Positions 17,164 to 26,181 of a DNA stretch of 64,000 nucleotides are shown in pieces; within the stretch, counting starts at the first letter, position 1, and each line of letters begins with the position of its first letter. The notes beneath the pieces are model-generated. The model made no database searches, had not been told where the DNA came from, and saw only the letters and a program-made list of their open reading frames with translations. This DNA is from Streptomyces antnestii (GTDB lineage: Bacteria; Actinomycetota; Actinomycetes; Streptomycetales; Streptomycetaceae), in contig NZ_RZYA01000007.1 of assembly GCF_004005495.1 (NCBI RefSeq), positions 248,001 through 312,000 of the forward strand. The letters are read 5' to 3'. The position numbers were made by a program, and so were the translations under genes.

Positions 17164-17948
17164 GCGTCCTCGAAACGCTGGTGACGGCCCTTCGCAGCGG
17201 CACGGTCGAGGTGATCGACCTGACCGCACCGCTGTCCGAAGAGACGCCGATCATCTGCCTGCCGCCCGAGCGCGGCCAGCCCTGGCCCTTCGCCCGCGAG
17301 GTGATCAGCAACTTCGACGAGGCGGGCCCCACTGTCTACTGGAACAACATCCGCCTCTCCGAACACACCGGCACCCACTTCGACGCCCCGGCCCACTGGC
17401 TGTCCGGCAAGGGCCTCCAGGACGTCTCCCAGGTCCCGCCCTCCCGCCTGGTCGGACCGGCCGTGGTCCTCGACATGACGCAGGCCGCGGACCGTGACCC
17501 GGACTTCCTCCTGCGCCGGGAGCACATCGAGGCGTGGACGGCCGAGCACGGGCCGCTGCCCGAGGACGGCTGGCTGCTCTACCGCACCGGCTGGGAGACC
17601 CGCAGGGACGACCCGGAGCGCTTCCTCAACGACCGGCACACCCCCGGAGTGGACCCGGCGTGCGCGCGCTGGCTCGCCGAGGAGACCCCACTCGCGGGCA
17701 TCGGCGTGGAGACGGTCGGCACCGACGCGGGCCTGGCGGGCGACTTCACCGACCAGCCCTTCCCCTGCCACTGGTACCTGCACGGCGCGGGCAAGTACGG
17801 CCTGACCCAACTGCGCAACCTCGCGCAGCTGCCGCCCACCGGGGCGCTGCTCATGACAGGACCGCTGCCGATCGTCGGCGGCTCCGGCAGCCCCACCCGG
17901 GTGCTCGCCCTGGTCGAACACCACAGCCAAGTCAGCGAGGGGGCATGA
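17160..17948 (+). CDS. Cyclase/KynB-like metal-dependent hydrolase (arylformamidase)
   Basis: 262 residues. The family signature HTGTHFDAPAHW lies at residues 69-80, with His69, His73 and Asp75 as expected metal ligands. KynB-type members hydrolyse N-formylkynurenine to kynurenine; other members act in different amide or lactam hydrolyses. Being in one operon with a TDO and a kynureninase-like gene points to the formamidase step. The GTG at 17160 overlaps the preceding stop by 4 bp and the following methyltransferase start by 4 bp. Confidence 0.82.
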   Translation: MSVLETLVTALRSGTVEVIDLTAPLSEETPIICLPPERGQPWPFAREVISNFDEAGPTVYWNNIRLSEHTGTHFDAPAHWLSGKGLQDVSQVPPSRLVGPAVVLDMTQAADRDPDFLLRREHIEAWTAEHGPLPEDGWLLYRTGWETRRDDPERFLNDRHTPGVDPACARWLAEETPLAGIGVETVGTDAGLAGDFTDQPFPCHWYLHGAGKYGLTQLRNLAQLPPTGALLMTGPLPIVGGSGSPTRVLALVEHHSQVSEGA

Positions 17949-18643
17949 GCGCCATGGACGCAACCGGATTCAAGCGGGGCAGCGACCTGCTGCGCAGGCA
18001 CCAGCAGGACGAGGGCCGCGCGGGAGAGTTCACGCTGCTCGACCGGACCTGGGACCTGCTCGACGGGGTGTTCAGCCCGACGTACACCCCGGTCACCGAG
18101 CTGTTCTCGACCTGGCTGCCCTACCCGGAGGGCGGCGCGTTCCTGGAGATGGGCTCAGGCGCCGGTGTCACCTCGGTGATCGCCGCCCAGTCCGGCTGCC
18201 GTACGGTCACGGCCCTGGACATCAGCGCCGCGGCCGTCGAGAACACCCGCCGCAATATCGAACGGCACCAGGTGGGTGACCGGGCACGGGCACTGCACAG
18301 CGACCTGTTCTCCGCCCTGTCGCCCGACGAGCGCTTCGACGTCATCTACTGGAACTCCAACTTCGCCGAGGCACCGGACGACTTCGTCAACGAGACGGAC
18401 CTGCACCACGCCTTCTTCGACCCGCGCTACGACGCGCACCGCCGGTTCGCCCACGAGGCCCCCGCGCATCTGACCGACCAGGGGCGGCTGCTGCTCGGCT
18501 TCAGCAGCATCGGCAACAGCGCGCTCCTGGCCGAGATCTGTGGCGAGGCGGGCCTGGCGGTGGACGTGCTGCGCACCGAACGGCGCAGCCCGGACCCGGA
18601 CACCACCTTGGAGTTCCAACTCCTGGAGCTGCGCCCCGTGTGA
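17945..18643 (+). CDS. SAM-dependent methyltransferase (class I)
   Basis: 232 residues. SAM motif I is FLEMGSGAGV (residues 66-75), followed by TALDISAAAVENTRRNIE. The post-core motif reads VIYWNSNFAEAP (N137-S-N-F), where PrmC-like N-methyltransferases have NPPY, so the substrate pocket differs. In anthramycin, sibiromycin and actinomycin pathways a methyltransferase acts on 3-hydroxykynurenine to lead to 3-hydroxy-4-methylanthranilate; a similar role is possible here but unproven. The ATG at 17945 overlaps the preceding gene by 4 bp; a second ATG at 17954 would also serve. Confidence 0.8.
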   Translation: MSAMDATGFKRGSDLLRRHQQDEGRAGEFTLLDRTWDLLDGVFSPTYTPVTELFSTWLPYPEGGAFLEMGSGAGVTSVIAAQSGCRTVTALDISAAAVENTRRNIERHQVGDRARALHSDLFSALSPDERFDVIYWNSNFAEAPDDFVNETDLHHAFFDPRYDAHRRFAHEAPAHLTDQGRLLLGFSSIGNSALLAEICGEAGLAVDVLRTERRSPDPDTTLEFQLLELRPV

Positions 18644-18692
18644 GACGGGCAGGAAGCCCAGGCCACCGAAGCGCCCACGAAAGGACCCTGCC

Positions 18693-19130
18693 ATGACCGA
18701 CGCCACCGGCCCGGACCCCTTCCTGCCCCTGCTCGCCGAACACCGGCGTGGTGTGCTCTGCGCCCTCAAGGGCGACGGCCGCCCGCAGCTCTCCAACGTC
18801 GACTTCTGGTACGACGACGCGACGCGCACCGTACGCCTCTCCACCACCGCGGACCGGGCCAAGACGCACAACCTTCGCCGCGATCCACGGGTGAGCCTGC
18901 ACGTCACCACCCCCGGTGGTGGCGCGTACGCCGTCTACGAAGGGATCGCCGAACTGTCCCCGGTCGCCGCCGACCCGCGCGACCGGGCCGTCGAGGAACT
19001 CATCGACGTCTTCCGCGGGGTGCAGGGCGAACACCCCGACTGGGACGAGTACCGCGCGGCCATGGTGGCCGACCGCAGGCTGGTCATTCGGTTCCGCATC
19101 GAACACGCCTACGGCTGGATCCCGTCCTGA
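18693..19130 (+). CDS. PPOX-class split-beta-barrel protein, probably F420- or flavin-dependent
   Basis: 145 residues resembling the small actinobacterial pyridoxamine-phosphate-oxidase-like proteins: FLPLLAEHRRGVLCALKGDG, PQLSNVDFWYDD, TADRAKTHNLRRDPRVSLHV. This fold binds FMN, F420 or heme, and many Streptomyces members are annotated as F420-dependent oxidoreductases. It could reduce or oxidise a pathway intermediate, for example thiazoline to thiazolidine or thiazole. The ATG at 18693 follows CGAAAGGACC. It lies 49 bp after the methyltransferase and 92 bp before the third ATP-grasp gene. Confidence 0.8.
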   Translation: MTDATGPDPFLPLLAEHRRGVLCALKGDGRPQLSNVDFWYDDATRTVRLSTTADRAKTHNLRRDPRVSLHVTTPGGGAYAVYEGIAELSPVAADPRDRAVEELIDVFRGVQGEHPDWDEYRAAMVADRRLVIRFRIEHAYGWIPS

Positions 19131-19222
19131 ACCGCGCCCGCTCCGCCGCCGCTGCGGACTGACCCGGGTCCCGCGCATTTCCCGACCGACCACCAAGAAC
19201 GCAGGAGACGTGGAGGACAGCC

Positions 19223-20470
19223 ATGCCCGAAGGCAAGGCGCATCTGACGGTTGTGGGTAGTGGCAGCCGGCCCTACCGCGAGTACGCCCTGGAGGCATTG
19301 TCCGAGCGGTACCGGCTGTCCGCCCTGCTGCCGGCCGAGCCCACCTGGCAGCGCCGCCACCTTGCCGAGTGGCGGGTGGTGGACCTTGACGACGAGCGCG
19401 CTGTGACGTCGGCGCTCGCCGAGTTGACGGGGCCGGGAGCGGGGGTGCTCACCTGGGGCGAGGCAGTCCTGGAGACCACCGCCCGCGCGGCGGAGAAGCT
19501 GGGTCTGCCGCACATGTCCCCCCGCTCGGCGGCCCGTTGCCGCGACAAGTACGTGACACGGACCCTGCTCGACGAGGCCGGACTGCCCACCGTGCGGCAC
19601 GGCCTGGCGCACTCCGCGGACGAGGCCGAGGCCATCGCCGCTTCGATCGGCCACCCCGTGGTGATCAAGCCTCGCGCGCAGGCCGGGAGCATCGGCGTCG
19701 TGCTGGCCGCCGACGCCACCGAGGTCCGCGCCGGCTTCACCCTGGCCGACGGGGCCCGGTACGGCTCGCTGCCCACCGGTCACGGCGTCATGATCGAGGA
19801 GTACCTCCTGGGGCCGGAGATCAGTGTGGACAGCGTCGTCCGCGACGGCGAGGCGACCTGCGTGCACATCGCGCGCAAACGCCTCGGCTTCGAGCCGTAC
19901 TTCGAGGAGATCGGCCATCTGCTCGCCGGCTGGCGGGACGAACCGTGGTCGGACGCGGTACGCGACCTCGTCACCACCGCGCACCGGGCACTCGGCATCG
20001 AACTGGGCGCCACCCACGCCGAGGTGCGCCTGACCCCGTCCGGGCCCCGCCTCATCGAGCTCAACGGCAGACTCGGCGGCGACCTCATCCCGTACGCCGC
20101 CCGCATGGCCACCGGTGTCGACCTCGTCGTCGCCGCCGCCGAACTCGCCCTGGGCCGCGTCCCCGACCTCACTCCCAGCGAGGACCGGTGCGTGGAGATC
20201 CGCTTCCACTACCCGAAGTTCGACGGTACGGTGCGCCGCCTCGAGATCGCCGAAGCGGCCCGGGCGCCGGGCATCACCCACGCCGCCGCCCTCGTCGAAC
20301 CCGGCGCCGGCCTCCTGCTGCCACCCCGGCAGGTCATCCCGCGCCTGGCCGTGCTCATGGCCGCGGGCCCCGACGAAGACGCCTGCGCGCACGCCCTGAA
20401 CAGCGCCGTACCGCTGATCGTCGACGACATCGTCCCGCTCACCGAGGCAGCCGCCCATGTTCTTGACTAG
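19223..20470 (+). CDS. ATP-grasp ligase (L-amino acid ligase/carbamoyl-phosphate-synthase-like)
   Basis: 415 residues, third ATP-grasp gene of the cluster. It has an N-terminal domain (LTVVGSGSRPYREYALEAL), then CRDKYVTRTLLDEAGLPTV, the ATP-binding segment HPVVIKPRAQAGSIGVVLA, and the Mg-binding segment HAEVRLTPSGPRLIELNGRL. This is the arrangement of BacD-type dipeptide synthetases. It likely forms an amide between an amino acid and a partner from the pathway. The ATG at 19223 follows GGAGACGTGGAGGACAGCC. The 3' end overlaps the MFS gene by 14 bp, tying product assembly to export. Confidence 0.82.
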   Translation: MPEGKAHLTVVGSGSRPYREYALEALSERYRLSALLPAEPTWQRRHLAEWRVVDLDDERAVTSALAELTGPGAGVLTWGEAVLETTARAAEKLGLPHMSPRSAARCRDKYVTRTLLDEAGLPTVRHGLAHSADEAEAIAASIGHPVVIKPRAQAGSIGVVLAADATEVRAGFTLADGARYGSLPTGHGVMIEEYLLGPEISVDSVVRDGEATCVHIARKRLGFEPYFEEIGHLLAGWRDEPWSDAVRDLVTTAHRALGIELGATHAEVRLTPSGPRLIELNGRLGGDLIPYAARMATGVDLVVAAAELALGRVPDLTPSEDRCVEIRFHYPKFDGTVRRLEIAEAARAPGITHAAALVEPGAGLLLPPRQVIPRLAVLMAAGPDEDACAHALNSAVPLIVDDIVPLTEAAAHVLD

Positions 20471-21689
20471 GCGCCTGCGCCCCGTCGACAGCCTGATCGG
20501 CGCACACGGCCTCTCCTCCTTCTGCCTCGGCCTCGCCCTGCCCTACACCGCCATCTACCTCGCCGACCAGCCCGGCGTGGGGACCGGCGGCGTCGCCCTG
20601 TTCTACGCGTCCAGCGGCATCGCGAACCTCGTGGTGGCGCTGCTGCTCAGCACCGGCATCCTCAAGCTGGGCCGCGTCCCGCTCGGCGTTCTCGGCACCC
20701 AGCTCTGGCTCGCCGGCTATCTCGGCGTCTCGGTCATCGGCTCCCACCTGTCGGCAGTGGCCGCGGCCATCGGTGTCGGGGCGGGCCAGGGGTGCATCAT
20801 GGCCGCGATCATCCCGCTCATCAACGTACTGATCACGCCCGAGGAACGCCGCCAGGTCTTCGCACGCCGCTACGCCGTACTCAACGCGACGCTCGCCCTC
20901 GGCTCGCTGGTGTCCGGCCTGCTGACCGTGGTGCTGCCCCGCTCGGTCATCCCGTACTTCTTCGTGGTCAACGCGGTGGGCGTCCTGCCGCTCACGGTGG
21001 CGATCATCGCCGTACGCCGGCACCTGCCGGCGCCCACCAAGGAAGAACAGGAGAGTGAGGCGGCGCCGCTGCCCCTGCTCGGGCTGTGGAAGGTGATGCT
21101 GCCCGTCGCGCTGTTCCAACTCGCCGCGTCCCTCTTCGCCTTCAGCCAGTTCGACGCCACGGCGCCCCTGATCACGACGGGGCTGATGGACATGCCGCTC
21201 TTCATGGTCTCGCTGATGCTCTTCCTGGTGGTGACGGTGATCGTCTTCTGCCAGCGCCCGATGACCCGCCGCCTGGAGGAGAAGCCCGAGATGACCGGGC
21301 TGCACATCGCGGTCGCCCTGTGGGTCGCCGGTTACGTCGTGGCCGGACTGTTCGCCTTCGCGCCCTTCGGCCTGCGCATGGCCGGACTCCTCGTCTACGT
21401 CGTGCTGTTCGGACTGGGAGAGTGCGCGTACTCCTGCTCGTTCCACCCATGGCTGATCTCCGTGGTGCCCGACAGCGAGCTGACCCGGGCCAACGCACTC
21501 GTCAACTCGATGATGGGAGTGGGGAAGTTCGCGGGCCCCTCCGTCGGTATCGGCCTCGCCCTCTCCGGCAACGCCACCGTGGTGTGGCTCGGGCTCGCGG
21601 CGAGCTGCACGGTCGTCACCGTGCTGACCCGCCTGCTCATGAACAGACGCGGCACGGCCGCGCCGGCCGTCTCCGAGCAGCTGCAGTAA
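20457..21689 (+). CDS. MFS transporter, putative product exporter
   Basis: 410 residues with about twelve hydrophobic segments, for example LGLALPYTAIYLAD, GVALFYASSGIANLVVALLL and VVTVIVFCQRPMTRRLEE. It belongs to the major facilitator superfamily. The 14-bp overlap with the third ATP-grasp gene, and its position before the NRPS gene, suggest that it exports the product or an intermediate and gives self-resistance. Substrate cannot be read from the sequence. Confidence 0.85.
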   Translation: MFLTRRLRPVDSLIGAHGLSSFCLGLALPYTAIYLADQPGVGTGGVALFYASSGIANLVVALLLSTGILKLGRVPLGVLGTQLWLAGYLGVSVIGSHLSAVAAAIGVGAGQGCIMAAIIPLINVLITPEERRQVFARRYAVLNATLALGSLVSGLLTVVLPRSVIPYFFVVNAVGVLPLTVAIIAVRRHLPAPTKEEQESEAAPLPLLGLWKVMLPVALFQLAASLFAFSQFDATAPLITTGLMDMPLFMVSLMLFLVVTVIVFCQRPMTRRLEEKPEMTGLHIAVALWVAGYVVAGLFAFAPFGLRMAGLLVYVVLFGLGECAYSCSFHPWLISVVPDSELTRANALVNSMMGVGKFAGPSVGIGLALSGNATVVWLGLAASCTVVTVLTRLLMNRRGTAAPAVSEQLQ

Positions 21690-21757
21690 CCGCTGCCGCG
21701 CATCGCGCGGTCGCGCCACCAGACCATCGGAGGCTCGTCCGAGCCTGCCGAGAACCC

Positions 21758-21762
21758 GGAGG
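21758..21762 (+). promoter_or_regulatory. Strong ribosome-binding site of the NRPS gene
   Basis: GGAGG at 21758-21762 followed by an A-rich spacer of nine bases before the ATG at 21772. A small hairpin, GGCTC-GTCC-GAGCC at 21732-21745, lies just upstream. This fixes the NRPS start. Confidence 0.75.
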
Positions 21763-21771
21763 AAAAAAATC

Positions 21772-24700
21772 ATGACAGCTGCGTACAGCAGCGCCGGTGC
21801 ACGCGCATCCGGCGATCGTTACGAGAAGTTTCCCCTGACGGAGATCCAGTACGCGTACTGGGTGGGCCGCGGGTCGAACTTCGTCCTGGGAAACGTGGCA
21901 CCGCACGCGTACTTCGAACTCGAAGGGCGCCGCCTGGACCCCGATGTACTCACCGGCGCCTGGCGCAAGCTCATCGAACGGCACGACATGCTCCGTGCGA
22001 TCGTGGGCGAGGACGGACAGCAGCGGGTCCTCGCGACCGTCCCGCCGTTCGAGATCCGATGTACCGACGTGCGCTCCGCCTCCGAGGAAGAGGCTGAGCG
22101 CACGCTCCAGGACATCCGCGACGAGATGTCGCACCACGTCTACACCGCCGCCGACTGGCCGCTGTTCGACATCAGGCACACCCGGCTCGCCGGGCACGAC
22201 CGCCTCCACATCAGCCTCGACCTCCTCATGGTCGATCTGGCCAGCCTCACGCTCCTGTTCAGCGAGTGGAGCGCCCTGTGCCAGGACCCCGACCTCGAAC
22301 TCCCGCCGATCGACGTGACCTTCCGCTCCTACGCGCTGGCTCTCGAAGGGGGATCGCAGGCACTCCGCCACCGCAAGGCGCTGGACTACTGGACCTCCCG
22401 CGCCGAGACGCTCGCCCCGCCCCCGGACCTGCCGCTCGCGAAGTCCCCGGTGAGCGTGCACAAGCCACGCTTCACCCACCGCGAGTTCCATCTCCCCGAG
22501 GACCGGTGGAAGCAGTTGCAGGAACGCTGCGAGGAACGCGGCCTGACCCCCACCGCGGTCCTCGCGACGATCTTCTCCGAGGTGCTCGCGACCTGGAGCG
22601 GCACGCGGCGCTTCACCCTCAACCTCACCCTCTTCAACCGGCTGCCTCTGCTTCTGTCGCAGACGGAGAGCGGCAAGCGGACCGTCCACCCCCATCTGCG
22701 CCGCGTGGTCGGGGACTTCACCTCCATCTGCCTCCTGGAGATGGACGCCACCTCGGGCCGGCCGCTCGGCGAACGGGTCGACGCCACGCAGACCCAGCTC
22801 CAGAAGGACCTCCGGCACCGCCAGGTCAGCGCACTGCAGACGCTGCGCGAACGCCGCAGGCTCGGGCTGCAGAGCGGATTCGAAACCATGCCGGTGGTGT
22901 TCACCAGCGGCCTGGGCACTGCCGCCGATGTGTCCGATTCCATGGACTACTTCGGCGACATCTCCTATCGCGTCAGCCAGACCCCGCAGGTGTGGCTCGA
23001 CCACCAGGTGGTCGACATCACCGGGTCGCTCGACCTGACCTGGGACTGCGTGGAGGAACTCTTCCCCGAGGGTCTGCTGGACGACATGTTCGCCACGTAC
23101 TGCGACATGGTGTCCCGCCTCGCCGAGGACGACACCCTGTGGGACAAGGAACTGCGCGTCACTCTGCCCGCCCACCAGCTCACCGTCCGCGCCGAGCGCA
23201 ATGCGACCGAGGGCACTCGCCCCGCGGGCCTGCTCCACGAGCCGTTCCTCGACCGGGCCGCCGAGCACCCCGGGCGAACCGCCGTCCTGACCACGACGCA
23301 GTCCGTGACGTACGGCGAACTCGCCGCGCGAGCACAGGCCGTCGGTGCCTGTGTCGCCGCGCACGGCGAGAACGCGCGGGCGCTTCGGGACCGTCTCGTC
23401 GGCATCAGCCTCGACAAGGGCCCCGACCAGGTCGCCGCGGCGTACGGCGTGATGATGGCGGGCGCCGCCTATCTGCCCGTCAACGTGAGCCTGCCCGCGC
23501 AGCGCCGGGCCTGCATACTCCAGGACGGCAAGGCGCTCGCCACCGTCACCGACAGTGTGCTCGACGCCGAGCTGGAGTGGCCGGAGAACATCTCCCGCAT
23601 CCTCGTCGACGAGATGGGCACGACCCCGGCCGGGGGGCGCCACCCCTCGGGACCCGCCGGCGAGCGGGACCTGGCGTACGTCATCTACACCTCGGGCTCG
23701 ACCGGCACACCCAAGGGCGTGATGATCGAGCACCACGCCGCGCTCAACACGGTCGTCGACATCAACGAACGCTTCGGCGTCGGCCCCCAGGACCGGGTCT
23801 TCGGCCTCGCCGACCTGGGCTTCGACCTGTCCGTGTACGACCTGTTCGGTACCTTCGCCGCGGGCGCCACGCTCGTACTGCCCGATCCTGAGATGCGGTC
23901 GGAGCCCGCCCACTGGGCCAAGATCATGGGCCAGCACGGGGTGACCGTATGGAACTCCGTCCCCGCCCAGATGCAGATGCTGGTGGAGCACCTGGAGGCC
24001 GGCGGTGAGATCCCCGAGCAGCTGCGTCTGGTGATGCTCAGCGGCGACTGGATCCCGGTCGACCTGCCCGAGCGCATCCACGCTCTGTGGCCGGACGCCG
24101 AGATCATCAGCATGGGCGGCGCCACCGAGGCGTCGATCTGGTCGATCTATCACCGGGTCGACGAGGTCAGGCCGGGCGCCAAGAGCGTGCCGTACGGCAT
24201 CCCGCTGCGCAACCAGACCTTCCACGTCCTGGACTCCGGCTTCGAGCCGTGCCCGGTGTGGACCGCCGGTGAGCTGTACATCGGCGGCGTGGGGCTGGCC
24301 CGTGGCTACTGGGCCGACGACGAGCGGACCGCGGCGAGCTTCGTCCACCACCCCCGCACCGGTGAACGCCTGTACCGCACAGGGGACTTCGGCCGCTACA
24401 CGGCGGACGGGACGATCGAGTTCCTCGGCCGCCGCGACGGCCAGGTCAAGATCAATGGCCACCGGGTGGAGCTCGGCGAGATCGAGTCGGTCCTGACCGG
24501 GCACCCCGGCGTGGATGCGGCCGTGGTCGTGAAGTCCGCCGACGGCGGCAGCGCGGCGCGGCTGTTCGGATACGTGGTGCCGGCCAAGGGGGACGACACC
24601 CTGTTCGTGACCGATCGCGCCGACCCCGATGTGAGTCGCGGACAGTGGCAGGCCCTGTGCGCCACTGCGGGGCGGCCCGCGCTCGGCCCCGGCCCCGAGC

Positions 24701-26181
24701 GCCTGCGTACTGCCTGGGACGCGCTCAACGAGGTGTACATCTGTGCCACGGCGGTGGCCTTCCGCGCGTTCGGCCTGCCGCACTCCCCCGGCGCGGAATT
24801 CGATGCGGCGGCTCTGCGCGGGGCCGGCGTCGCGCCCCGCTACGAGCGCTGGCTGGCCCGAGCCGTCGCAGCCCTGGAGAGCGCCGGATACCTGCGGTCC
24901 GTGGACGGCGGCCTGCAAGTGGTACGGGAACTGCCCGACGCACTGCCGCCGGAGCTCGGCGCACGCGTGCGGACCGTACTCAAGGATGTCCTGGAGATCC
25001 CCGAGGACGTGAGCGACTGGATGCTCTCACTCGCCGGCGATCTCGCCGGGGTTCTCACCCAGAGCATCCACTCCGCCGAGTTGTACGCCTCCGACCGCAC
25101 CCCTGGCGTCTACGCCCGGCTGTTCGGCCCTGTCTATGCTGCCGCGACCGACGCCGTGCGCGAGATGACCGAACAGTGGCCCGACGACCGGCCGCTGAGG
25201 GTCATGGAGGTGGGCTCCGGATACGGCTCGCTCACCCGGCACCTGCTGCCGCTGCTGCCGGCCGACCGCACCTCGTACGTGTTCACCGACATCTCGCGCT
25301 ACTTCATGGACAAGGCGCAGACCGCGTTCGCCGACTACCCCTTCATCCGGTACGACCTCTTCGACCTCGATCTGCCACCCGCCACTCAGGGCTTCGAGAA
25401 CCAGGCGGCCGATCTCGTCATCGCGGCGAGCGTGCTGCACGACATGCGGCAGATCCGGCGGACACTGCACCATCTGCGCTCCGTGCTCGCGCCCGGCGGC
25501 GTCCTCCTGATGGTCGAACAGACCACGTTCCACCCGTGGTTCGACCTCGTCATGGGCCTCCAGCAGGGCTTCGACAACTTCGAGGACACCGACCTGCGGT
25601 CCGGACACTGTCTGTTGGACCGTGAACAGTGGCAGCAGGAACTCACCGCCGCCGGCTTCACCGACGCGGCCGTCCTCACCACCGCCGGCGGCCCGGCCTC
25701 CGTCGGGTTCGACGTGATCGTGGCCCAGGGCCCGGATGTACGGCGTCGCTTCACCCCCGACGAACTGCGGGCCTTCGCCGCCGAGCGCCTGGCCAAGCAC
25801 ATGGTGCCCGCCCAGCTCTTCGCCCTGGAGGAGCTTCCGCTCAGCGCCACGGGCAAGGTGGACCGGGCGTCCCTCGCCAAGGCGGGGACACGCGGCTCGC
25901 TGCGGAACAGGCCGGCCAAGCCGCCGCGCACCGACCGGCAGCGCAAACTCGTGGGCATCTGGCGGGAGGTGCTGGGCCTGGACCGGGTGGACCTCGCCGA
26001 CGACTTCCTCGAGGCGGGCGGAGACTCGCTGTTGGCGGCGCGTCTGGTCGCCAACCTTCAGACCGCCTTCGACGTCGCCGTGCCCGTCGGCACGGTCCTG
26101 CAATACACCACGGTGGAAGCACTCGACGGCTACCTCGAGACGCTTCTGGGCCCGTCCGAACTCATGCCCGAGGAGCAGTGA
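21772..26181 (+). CDS. NRPS module Cy-A(MT)-PCP, predicted to activate cysteine
   Basis: 1469 residues. The heterocyclization domain (about 20-450) carries the DxxxxDxxS motif as D150-LLMV-D155-LA-S158. The adenylation domain follows, with YVIYTSGSTGTPKG at about 636-649. Residues at the ten specificity positions read D-L-Y-N-M-S-M-I-W-K, the pattern known for cysteine in pyochelin/yersiniabactin-type synthetases. A methyltransferase-like domain (VMEVGSGYG at 1144-1152, FTDISRYFM, VIAASVLHD) is inserted before the A10 motif (K1362), as in PchE, PchF and HMWP2. A carrier domain follows (GGDSLL, S1419). No thioesterase or epimerase is fused. It should condense and cyclize cysteine with an upstream acyl group to a thiazoline. 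The embedded domain may methylate or only epimerise. Confidence 0.9.
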   Translation: MTAAYSSAGARASGDRYEKFPLTEIQYAYWVGRGSNFVLGNVAPHAYFELEGRRLDPDVLTGAWRKLIERHDMLRAIVGEDGQQRVLATVPPFEIRCTDVRSASEEEAERTLQDIRDEMSHHVYTAADWPLFDIRHTRLAGHDRLHISLDLLMVDLASLTLLFSEWSALCQDPDLELPPIDVTFRSYALALEGGSQALRHRKALDYWTSRAETLAPPPDLPLAKSPVSVHKPRFTHREFHLPEDRWKQLQERCEERGLTPTAVLATIFSEVLATWSGTRRFTLNLTLFNRLPLLLSQTESGKRTVHPHLRRVVGDFTSICLLEMDATSGRPLGERVDATQTQLQKDLRHRQVSALQTLRERRRLGLQSGFETMPVVFTSGLGTAADVSDSMDYFGDISYRVSQTPQVWLDHQVVDITGSLDLTWDCVEELFPEGLLDDMFATYCDMVSRLAEDDTLWDKELRVTLPAHQLTVRAERNATEGTRPAGLLHEPFLDRAAEHPGRTAVLTTTQSVTYGELAARAQAVGACVAAHGENARALRDRLVGISLDKGPDQVAAAYGVMMAGAAYLPVNVSLPAQRRACILQDGKALATVTDSVLDAELEWPENISRILVDEMGTTPAGGRHPSGPAGERDLAYVIYTSGSTGTPKGVMIEHHAALNTVVDINERFGVGPQDRVFGLADLGFDLSVYDLFGTFAAGATLVLPDPEMRSEPAHWAKIMGQHGVTVWNSVPAQMQMLVEHLEAGGEIPEQLRLVMLSGDWIPVDLPERIHALWPDAEIISMGGATEASIWSIYHRVDEVRPGAKSVPYGIPLRNQTFHVLDSGFEPCPVWTAGELYIGGVGLARGYWADDERTAASFVHHPRTGERLYRTGDFGRYTADGTIEFLGRRDGQVKINGHRVELGEIESVLTGHPGVDAAVVVKSADGGSAARLFGYVVPAKGDDTLFVTDRADPDVSRGQWQALCATAGRPALGPGPERLRTAWDALNEVYICATAVAFRAFGLPHSPGAEFDAAALRGAGVAPRYERWLARAVAALESAGYLRSVDGGLQVVRELPDALPPELGARVRTVLKDVLEIPEDVSDWMLSLAGDLAGVLTQSIHSAELYASDRTPGVYARLFGPVYAAATDAVREMTEQWPDDRPLRVMEVGSGYGSLTRHLLPLLPADRTSYVFTDISRYFMDKAQTAFADYPFIRYDLFDLDLPPATQGFENQAADLVIAASVLHDMRQIRRTLHHLRSVLAPGGVLLMVEQTTFHPWFDLVMGLQQGFDNFEDTDLRSGHCLLDREQWQQELTAAGFTDAAVLTTAGGPASVGFDVIVAQGPDVRRRFTPDELRAFAAERLAKHMVPAQLFALEELPLSATGKVDRASLAKAGTRGSLRNRPAKPPRTDRQRKLVGIWREVLGLDRVDLADDFLEAGGDSLLAARLVANLQTAFDVAVPVGTVLQYTTVEALDGYLETLLGPSELMPEEQ

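Noticed and set aside
21637..24918. A 1093-codon open frame antisense to the NRPS gene
   Set aside because: Same effect of GC bias. The sense strand encodes well-formed heterocyclization and adenylation domains.
21772..26181. The NRPS as part of a pyochelin/yersiniabactin-like siderophore cluster
   Set aside because: There is no salicylate synthase, aryl-AMP ligase, thiazolinyl reductase, siderophore receptor or Fur/IdeR-like site. The accessory genes are for tryptophan degradation and ATP-grasp ligation.
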